From the NCBI GenBank assembly GCA_964501415.1, contig CAZCSL010000005.1:1-64000 (forward strand): 64,000 nucleotides of DNA, written 5' to 3'. The position numbers and the translations under genes were made by a program. Positions 58,753 through 64,000 of this stretch are shown here, piece after piece. Every line of letters begins with the position of its first letter. Position 1 is the first letter of the stretch. The notes below the pieces were generated by a model that searched no databases, was not told the origin of the DNA, and was given only the letters and a program-made list of their open reading frames with translations. Source of the stretch: B1SED10-225 sp964501415. Lineage in GTDB: Bacteria > Bacillota_I > Bacilli_A > Izemoplasmatales > Izemoplasmataceae.

Positions 58753-59610
58753 TTAATCAGTCGCAAACCATGTAATACCGAAACCTTTTTTTCCTATGTG
58801 AATAGAAAAGACAGGCCCAATGTAATCCGTAATAGTAAGTTTGACATTTTTGAAAACTTCAGTCAAGAGTGGTTTTAACTCTTCTAAACTATCTTTGCTT
58901 CGTTGATGTACCATTCTTACCACAAGTTTTTTCTTATCACCTATATCTGATTGAATCTGTTTAACGAGATAGTGCATTAATTTCTTTTGCGTGCGTTCCT
59001 TATGTACCAGTTTTAACTTTCCTTCTTCATTAAGTCGAATGATCGGTTTAACACGCAAGACGGTACCTAATAATGCTTGGGCTTTAGATAACCTACCACC
59101 ACGTTGTAAACTAAATAGATTTTCAACGGTGAAGAATAAACCGGCTTTAGCAATGATTTGATCCATTCTTTTTATAATGTCTTGATCAGATGTATTCGTG
59201 TTGACTAAATCAATTAATTCCAATGCTAATAATTCATTTCCGAAACCTGCATTTTTGGTATCAAAAATGTGTATATCAGATGCCCTATCCATAGCATCAC
59301 GTGCCAATAGCGCACTTTGATAGGTTCCGCTTATCCCTTTAGAAATTACAATCACAAACAGTTTTTCATATCCTTTTTTGAATTGTTTATCAAACGCCTC
59401 TTTGAAACTTTCAGGTGAGGGTTGTGCCGTACTAAATTTTTTTCCTGCTTCTTGTTGTTCGAAAATGAAATCTGGTGTTAAATCAGTTTCCTTATATTCA
59501 TTTTCCCCTTCTAAGACGTGCAATGAAACAACTTCGATGTCTTCTTCTTGCAAGGTTGCCTCCGATAGATAAACCGTGCTGTCTAATACAATGCCAAATT
59601 TTTTGTCCAT
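58753..59610 (-). CDS. DegV-family (FakB-type) fatty-acid-binding protein 2
   Basis: 285 residues from the ATG at 59610 (AAAGGTGG five bases upstream). A longer frame to 59709 would run into the hemolysin gene and add an unrelated N-terminus. DegV blocks: KFGIVLDSTVYL, KKFSTAQPSPESFKEAF, ISKGISGTYQSA, SLQRGGRLSKAQALLGTVLRVKPII. The fatty-acid contact DSTVYL differs from the DSTCDL of the other copy, so ligand preference may differ. Probably co-transcribed with the hemolysin III gene 22 bp upstream. Confidence 0.92.
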   Translation of the reverse strand: MDKKFGIVLDSTVYLSEATLQEEDIEVVSLHVLEGENEYKETDLTPDFIFEQQEAGKKFSTAQPSPESFKEAFDKQFKKGYEKLFVIVISKGISGTYQSALLARDAMDRASDIHIFDTKNAGFGNELLALELIDLVNTNTSDQDIIKRMDQIIAKAGLFFTVENLFSLQRGGRLSKAQALLGTVLRVKPIIRLNEEGKLKLVHKERTQKKLMHYLVKQIQSDIGDKKKLVVRMVHQRSKDSLEELKPLLTEVFKNVKLTITDYIGPVFSIHIGKKGFGITWFATD

Positions 59611-59632
59611 AATAACCACCTTTCTTGGTTTT

Positions 59633-60256
59633 TTACAGTATGTAATATATAGATAGGAAGTGCAATAAAGACCCCGTGAGTACAAAAAAGTGCCAAACCA
59701 TATGTGCATAAGGTATCTGTTTCAAGGCATAAAATATAACCCCAAATGTATACGCACCACCACCCACAATTAACAGTACCATGGCATTCGTGGGTATAAG
59801 GGGATAGACATCCTGCCAAATAAGCATGATGCTCCAGCCCATCAATAAGTACATGGTTAAATGATAGGCTTTAAAGCGTTTAAAAAGCGTTGCTTTTAAA
59901 ATGATGCCAACCACAGCTATCGTCCATAGAGCAAAAAGCAATATGTACCCTTGAGTGTTTGCAACCAATATCCATATATAAGGCGTATACGTACCCGCAA
60001 TCAGTAGGTAAATGGCACAATGGTCTAAACGCCTGAATACCATGGAAACGCGCTTCATGCTCTTAGGGAAAGCATGATATATAGTGCTCGATAGATATAA
60101 AATAATCAAAGAAATACCGAAAACCAGTACCGGCAACGCTTGACTCACATCTTGTGCTTGCACCAGCAAAAAAATCAGTGCAAAAACAGAAAGTCCAACA
60201 CCCAATCCGTGAGATAAGCTATTCATAGTCATCTCAGTCACGCTTTCTTTACGCAT
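59633..60256 (-). CDS. Hemolysin III / PAQR-family membrane protein (YqfA-like)
   Basis: 207 residues, seven membrane segments. Family motifs: N-terminal EMTMNSLSHGLGVGLS, STIYHAFP (about 56-63), LDHCAIYLLIAGTYTPYI (about 82-99) and the closing HMVWHFFVLTGSLLHF (about 183-198), with the serine, aspartate and three histidines of the PAQR metal site. PAQR proteins are proposed ceramidase-like hydrolases; the bacterial ones lack a fixed role despite the hemolysin name. AAAGGTGAG precedes the ATG. Confidence 0.92.
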   Translation of the reverse strand: MRKESVTEMTMNSLSHGLGVGLSVFALIFLLVQAQDVSQALPVLVFGISLIILYLSSTIYHAFPKSMKRVSMVFRRLDHCAIYLLIAGTYTPYIWILVANTQGYILLFALWTIAVVGIILKATLFKRFKAYHLTMYLLMGWSIMLIWQDVYPLIPTNAMVLLIVGGGAYTFGVIFYALKQIPYAHMVWHFFVLTGSLLHFLSIYYIL

Positions 60257-60285
60257 ACGCTCACCTTTTCATTTTGATTAGATTA

Positions 60286-60314
60286 AGCATAACAAAGTGC
60301 CATTATACTGTCAA
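60286..60314 (-). promoter_or_regulatory. Promoter of the hemolysin III-degV unit
   Basis: TTGACA (60309-60314), 17-bp spacer, TATGCT (60286-60291). A second TATAAT at 60302-60307 with a weak -35 is an alternative. Confidence 0.5.
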
Positions 60315-60330
60315 TATAATAAAATCAAAA

Positions 60331-61344
60331 TTAACGAAAAAGCGCTTTTACTGCTTTTACATCTTTGCGGTCAAATATCTTACTTTCATCATCAAACAAA
60401 GAGTGTATAAAGTATTTTAGTTTTTTTAACTTACGACAGTTATTCAAAGCAGGATATTCTTTTAACATTTGCATAAACACTTGATACCATAAACGATAAT
60501 CTTCGAACTGAGCAAAATGCTTAATCGAACGATGATTTCTTTGCCACGGCTTTAACCCTGCAAAATGAATACCATATAAACAATCGATGATAGGATACCC
60601 ATTGAAGCTAGAATATCTAAGGTCCATATTATGCCATTTCCCACTTAATTTCAATGTGATATATTGCATCTCAGGCCAAGGATATGTCGCCACTTCTTTT
60701 TGAACTTCTGCGTTGTTTAAGTCGCTTTGAATATCATTATAAAGCGTTATGGTTGGTTCAAATAAATAAAGCGAAGCATTGACCCCCATGTTTTGTTGAT
60801 CCTCATGAATTCGATCGGTTACTTCCTTAGGTATTTTAGTATTTAAAGGATAATCTTTATAAACTTCGTGCCAGCGCCAAGTTCCTTTTTCATAAACGCT
60901 CTTAGGAATAATATATTGACCATCGTCATCTTCAACACAATATGATTTTTTTTCATTAATAATCCCTGCAGGTGTTTTTAACTCAAATAAATCATCATAA
61001 TATCTCATCGGCAAAACATCTGCATCACAGACCAATACTTTATCATAAGCTTTACCCAAATCCCCATCTTTACCTAAACGCAGGGCATGGAAACGGCTAA
61101 ATAAAAAGGGGCGGTCTTGACGTTGATGTCTTTGATTGTGTTGAACAAAGATATCTTTAAGTTCTATAACATCATCAAACAATACGTTCAATGCTTTTAA
61201 GGATTCCCTAGAAAAGCCTTCTGAAACGATAGCAATGATATCATGCTTGGTTTTTTGTTTGATTAACCCATAGGCAAAGACTAAAGCACCGGGCAGGAAA
61301 TTATCATTTCGAATGATAAATGTGACATAAGCATTTTTACTCAT
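60331..61344 (-). CDS. Glycosyltransferase family 8 protein
   Basis: 337 residues, GT-A fold. AYVTFIIRNDNFLPGALVFA opens the nucleotide-sugar site; the metal-binding DxD is in KVLVCDADVLPM (about 102-113). DQQNMGVNASLYLFEP (about 181-197) and the closing IHFAGLKPWQ (about 264-273) are typical of glycogenin-like GT8 enzymes. Sugar donor and acceptor are unknown; a neighbouring lipid or surface glycan is possible. GAGGTG lies five bases before the ATG. It has no obvious promoter of its own and follows the hut-operon terminator by 12 bp. Confidence 0.85.
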   Translation of the reverse strand: MSKNAYVTFIIRNDNFLPGALVFAYGLIKQKTKHDIIAIVSEGFSRESLKALNVLFDDVIELKDIFVQHNQRHQRQDRPFLFSRFHALRLGKDGDLGKAYDKVLVCDADVLPMRYYDDLFELKTPAGIINEKKSYCVEDDDGQYIIPKSVYEKGTWRWHEVYKDYPLNTKIPKEVTDRIHEDQQNMGVNASLYLFEPTITLYNDIQSDLNNAEVQKEVATYPWPEMQYITLKLSGKWHNMDLRYSSFNGYPIIDCLYGIHFAGLKPWQRNHRSIKHFAQFEDYRLWYQVFMQMLKEYPALNNCRKLKKLKYFIHSLFDDESKIFDRKDVKAVKALFR

Positions 61345-61355
61345 GGTTACACCTC

Positions 61356-61385
61356 TATGAAAAGAGGATGACGAGCATCCTCTTT
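61356..61385 (-). terminator. Terminator after the histidine-degradation genes
   Basis: AAAGAGGATG/CATCCTCTTT stem (61361-61370 and 61376-61385); T-run on the minus strand is short (TTTTC), so partial read-through into the GT8 gene is plausible. Confidence 0.62.
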
Positions 61386-61391
61386 ATTAAT

Positions 61392-62033
61392 TTAACCAAT
61401 ACTACGATGAACTTCTTCTAAAACAGCTTTTTTTAACTCAAATCCTTTTTCCTGCAATTTTTGCACTTTTTCGCTCATATCTTCAACATAAGTATTGTCG
61501 CTAATGCCGGGTAAGTTAATTTTGACATTTAGGAGCGCACCCTCTAATCCAGCATAAAGTAATAGTGCACTGACACCGATATCACTAATGGCATTTTTAT
61601 TGCCGTTTTTAACAAGAATAAACATGTCTTTTAAGGCTTCGTGTGCATTTTGGGCAATTTCAAAAGGTACGTCGATGGCTTTATACGTTGCTTTTTCAAT
61701 AGCGGCTTTTCGCTCTTTTTTCTCATTGTCGCTTTCTTTGGGCATTTTAAACGCCCTCATAATCGCTTTAAATGCTTCGGTATCCTCATCTAGTAATTCA
61801 AGTGCGCGTCGTTGTTTTTCTTTAAATGATTCGTGAACGCGAATAAAAGATGCTTGTACATCTTCTTCCAAGGCCTTAAACTTCTTTTTAGGAATCGTTA
61901 AATGGCCTACCATCCTTGAAAGACCCATCCCCATCGCAGTAGCATAAGCGGACGCCGATCCCCCGCCTGGCGCTGGTGAGGCACTGTCCAATTCTTTGAT
62001 AAATTCCTGTACCGTATAATCGATTAATTTCAT
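61392..62033 (-). CDS. fchA: Formimidoyltetrahydrofolate cyclodeaminase / methenyl-THF cyclohydrolase (FchA-like)
   Basis: 213 residues, all-helical FTCD C-terminal family. The signature SPAPGGGSASAYATAMG (19-35) binds folate; the central charged helices (about 75-125) follow. It converts 5-formimino-THF to methenyl-THF, releasing ammonia. In many bacteria it is fused to the formiminotransferase; here it is a separate gene two bp after hutI. GAGGAAGG precedes the ATG. Last gene of the visible hut operon. Confidence 0.93.
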   Translation of the reverse strand: MKLIDYTVQEFIKELDSASPAPGGGSASAYATAMGMGLSRMVGHLTIPKKKFKALEEDVQASFIRVHESFKEKQRRALELLDEDTEAFKAIMRAFKMPKESDNEKKERKAAIEKATYKAIDVPFEIAQNAHEALKDMFILVKNGNKNAISDIGVSALLLYAGLEGALLNVKINLPGISDNTYVEDMSEKVQKLQEKGFELKKAVLEEVHRSIG

Positions 62034-62035
62034 GA

Positions 62036-63304
62036 TTATCCTTCCTCAATTAAAGTTTGATTTTTCACTACTAGTTTACCATTTTTAAAGACATCTTTCA
62101 CATGGTTTATCGCAAAATGATATAAAACATATGGCCAGTTCTTAGCTTCATAAATGTTTATATCTGCCTTATAGCCCTTAGCAATCGCGCCGATGTTCTG
62201 TCCTCTGTCAATACTGTGCGCTGCGTTAATAGTTGCGGCATTCAAGATTTCATTAGGTGATAGTTTCATATGAATGGCCGCAAGATTCAATGTGAATAAA
62301 AAGTTTTCACTCGGTGAACTGCCAGGGTTATAATCAGATGATATAGCTAAAGCAACGTTGTTTTGAAGCATTTTTCTAGCGGGCGCATAAGCGCTTTGCA
62401 AATTAAAGCTAGTTGAAGGTAAAATATTGGCTATGGTATTAGCAGAGGCCAATGCATCAATGCCTTTATCATTAACGACCATGAGATGGTCTGCACTCTT
62501 GGCTCCTAAACTGACCGCCATCTCTACACCGCCCAAAGCTTCAATTTCATCGGCATGTATTTTGAGCTTAAAGCCGCGTTTCTTTGCTTCAGTTAAAATA
62601 TAGGTGCTTTCTTCTAAAGTGAATGCGCCTTTTTCACAAAATACATCAACAAACTCCGCCAAATCTTCCTTCTTGACGATGTCCATCGTTTTAACAACGT
62701 GATCTAAGAATGCTTTTCGTTTGTTTTCGTGGCTTTTAGGCAAAGCATGAGCACCTAAAAAAGTTGGGATGATATCAACAGGATGATTACCATTCAATTG
62801 TTTTTGTACCCGCAATTGCTTAAGTTCGGTTTCTTCAAACAATCCATAACCACTTTTTCCCTCGACGGTTGTAGTCCCATGTTTGAGCATAATATCCAGG
62901 CTCTTTTTAGATTGCTTATACAACTGTCTTTCAGTGGCATCTGTTGTCATCTTGACGCTACTTAAGATACCACCACCTTCTTTTAAGATTTGAAGATAAT
63001 CGACGCCTCGCATTTTCTTTTCGAATTCATATTCTCTTGAACCGTAATGAACAACATGTGTATGTGAATCCACCAATCCCGGTGTAACTAAATTGTTTTC
63101 AGCATCGTGAATGATGGTTTTTTCATCGATAAAAGCTGATCCGTCTCCTTGACCAAAATCGATGATGACCCCGTCTTTAATCGCTATAAAGGCATAATCA
63201 ATTTCAACGACGTCATCCATAACTTTTCCTCTCAATGGTTCTGCATAAGGTCTAGGCGTCGTCAGTTTACCAATGTTTTTAATTACCACATCAGCCGCTT
63301 TCAT
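62036..63304 (-). CDS. hutI: Imidazolonepropionase
   Basis: Third step of histidine degradation: hydrolyses imidazolonepropionate to N-formimino-L-glutamate. 422 residues, amidohydrolase fold. Metal-site motifs: GLVDSHTHVVHYGSREYEF (about 75-93, HxH), KSGYGLFEETELKQL, FLGAHALPK, KIHADEI (His), and SSDYNPGSSPSENF near the end (catalytic Asp). GAGGCG lies before the ATG, which overlaps the ftcD stop by 4 bp (ATGA). Confidence 0.96.
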   Translation of the reverse strand: MKAADVVIKNIGKLTTPRPYAEPLRGKVMDDVVEIDYAFIAIKDGVIIDFGQGDGSAFIDEKTIIHDAENNLVTPGLVDSHTHVVHYGSREYEFEKKMRGVDYLQILKEGGGILSSVKMTTDATERQLYKQSKKSLDIMLKHGTTTVEGKSGYGLFEETELKQLRVQKQLNGNHPVDIIPTFLGAHALPKSHENKRKAFLDHVVKTMDIVKKEDLAEFVDVFCEKGAFTLEESTYILTEAKKRGFKLKIHADEIEALGGVEMAVSLGAKSADHLMVVNDKGIDALASANTIANILPSTSFNLQSAYAPARKMLQNNVALAISSDYNPGSSPSENFLFTLNLAAIHMKLSPNEILNAATINAAHSIDRGQNIGAIAKGYKADINIYEAKNWPYVLYHFAINHVKDVFKNGKLVVKNQTLIEEG

Positions 63305-64000
63305 GAAATATTCGCCTCAATGATTTTAAGTTTATCAAAATCTCTAAAATGCAAGTACTTTTTGGCTAGAGATACTAAAGCCTCAAAGTCATCCTCAGGA
63401 ATATCAAAATTATCAATAGCCGCATAATACTTTAAAGAACGGACGATAGTGTCCTTAGGAATTAAACCAACAATTTCACTGCTTTGAATTTTAGCGTTAA
63501 AGCGTTTAGCTTCAAAAGCAACAACTTCATTTATGCGGTAAATGGGGTTTTGCTTATAGTTTAATATATTCATAGTCACTTGCACGTGGTTTCTTTCTTC
63601 TAAAAAGACGGGGCCTGCTTGAATATGTTTAAACCCTCCTGAAGAACCGCGAATCATCCGTGCAAGTTTTTTTGCTATGTCTAAATCATCGGTGCTTAAA
63701 TCAATATTATAGGCAATCAAAGGCAATCTAGCACCAACAGCCGTAACACCTGCTTTAGGATGTATTGCGGGTTTTCCATAGTCAGGATGCCATTGGTCTT
63801 CTTGAATCTTATCTTTCATGCCTTCAAATTCGCCTTTTCGAATATTAGGCAATCTTTTACGACCTTTTTTAACACTTGCCTCACCATACATAAAGATGGG
63901 AATATCTAGTGCTTCTGCGACTTTTTCCCCTAAACGATGTGCGTATTTTACACAACTATCCATGTCAACGCCTTCAATAGGGATAAAGGGCACGACATCA
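63301..64000 (-). CDS. ftcD: Glutamate formiminotransferase, partial (5-prime end outside the window)
   Basis: Transfers the formimino group of N-formiminoglutamate to tetrahydrofolate. About 233 residues are visible, starting in the conserved block VVPFIPIEG; the open frame continues to the last base, so roughly 70 N-terminal residues lie beyond the right edge. An apparent start at 63993 is an internal GTG (the second Val of DVVPF). Visible: NIRKGEFEGM, PKAGVTAVGARLPLIAYNIDLST and the IVGLIPKDT block. This is a stand-alone FTCD_N protein, with the cyclodeaminase encoded separately (fchA). Overlaps hutI by 4 bp. Confidence 0.92.
   Translation of the reverse strand, partial: DVVPFIPIEGVDMDSCVKYAHRLGEKVAEALDIPIFMYGEASVKKGRKRLPNIRKGEFEGMKDKIQEDQWHPDYGKPAIHPKAGVTAVGARLPLIAYNIDLSTDDLDIAKKLARMIRGSSGGFKHIQAGPVFLEERNHVQVTMNILNYKQNPIYRINEVVAFEAKRFNAKIQSSEIVGLIPKDTIVRSLKYYAAIDNFDIPEDDFEALVSLAKKYLHFRDFDKLKIIEANIS

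Overview
The window is an AT-rich, gene-dense chromosomal segment from a low-GC Gram-positive-type (monoderm) bacterium. The best match in gene content is the border between Bacillota and Mycoplasmatota (Acholeplasma, Haloplasma or Izemoplasma-like). Evidence: strong AGGAGG-type ribosome sites; sigma-A promoters, many with an extended -10; a perfect CIRCE element; tRNA genes with encoded CCA; Firmicutes-style neighbourhoods (xerC-trmFO, ytxK-ackA, dnaE-pfkA-pyk); and an RND pump without periplasmic or outer-membrane partners. TGA is used as a stop in many genes (for example at the ends of trmFO, fetA, ytxK and ftcD), so this is standard code 11 and not the Mycoplasma UGA=Trp code. No rRNA, insertion sequence, prophage or CRISPR array is visible. 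The genus-level placement is inference.

Layout. 1-2.7 kb: rlmH-xerC-trmFO. 2.8-5.2 kb: split chrA pair and a Trk/Ktr potassium channel subunit. 5.3-10.2 kb: six tightly overlapping genes for a multi-subunit flavin/iron-sulfur proline-type dehydrogenase plus P5C dehydrogenase. 10.3-13.5 kb: clpB and hsp20 behind one CIRCE promoter. 13.5-20.6 kb: ZIP metal transporter, GltS-type glutamate symporter, a membrane-bound EAL phosphodiesterase, TetR-FetA-FetB and Ogt. 20.6-28.3 kb: an ABC-F protein with a possible leader peptide, small enzymes, DUF554, an RlmD-type rRNA methyltransferase and single-chain L-serine dehydratase. 28.3-30.9 kb: LemA, a DUF3137 protein, a YvlB/SHOCT-like protein, and three previously uncalled microprotein genes of 33, 32 and 36 codons. 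30.9-33.9 kb: a TetR-controlled ABC exporter. 33.9-41.7 kb: uvrB, a radical SAM protein, and an RND pump with its TetR. 41.7-52.6 kb: PadR with a HAAS/DUF4097 protein, pyk, pfkA, dnaE, an anchored repeat protein, ackA and ytxK. 52.7-64 kb: yidD, metK, two degV genes, an aromatic-acid-exporter-like protein, three tRNAs (His, Gln, Leu), an LTA-synthase-family protein, hemolysin III, a GT8 glycosyltransferase, and the histidine-degradation genes fchA, hutI and ftcD. The last gene runs off the right edge.

How the genes fit together. The catabolic genes point to amino-acid use: proline to glutamate (5-10 kb), serine to pyruvate (27 kb), histidine to glutamate with recovery of the formimino carbon by folate (61-64 kb). 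Glutamate transport, glycolytic payoff enzymes and acetate kinase are also present. A second theme is envelope defence: two TetR-controlled exporters with clear operators, PadR/DUF4097, LemA/DUF3137, the YvlB-like gene and a CIRCE heat-shock unit. Almost all genes from 1 to 52.6 kb are on the minus strand, with one radical SAM gene as the exception.

The best candidates for something undescribed are the microprotein operon at 30.24-30.78 kb, the 25-bp perfect tandem duplication in the tRNA/LTA-synthase intergenic region, and the short leader reading frame upstream of the ABC-F gene.
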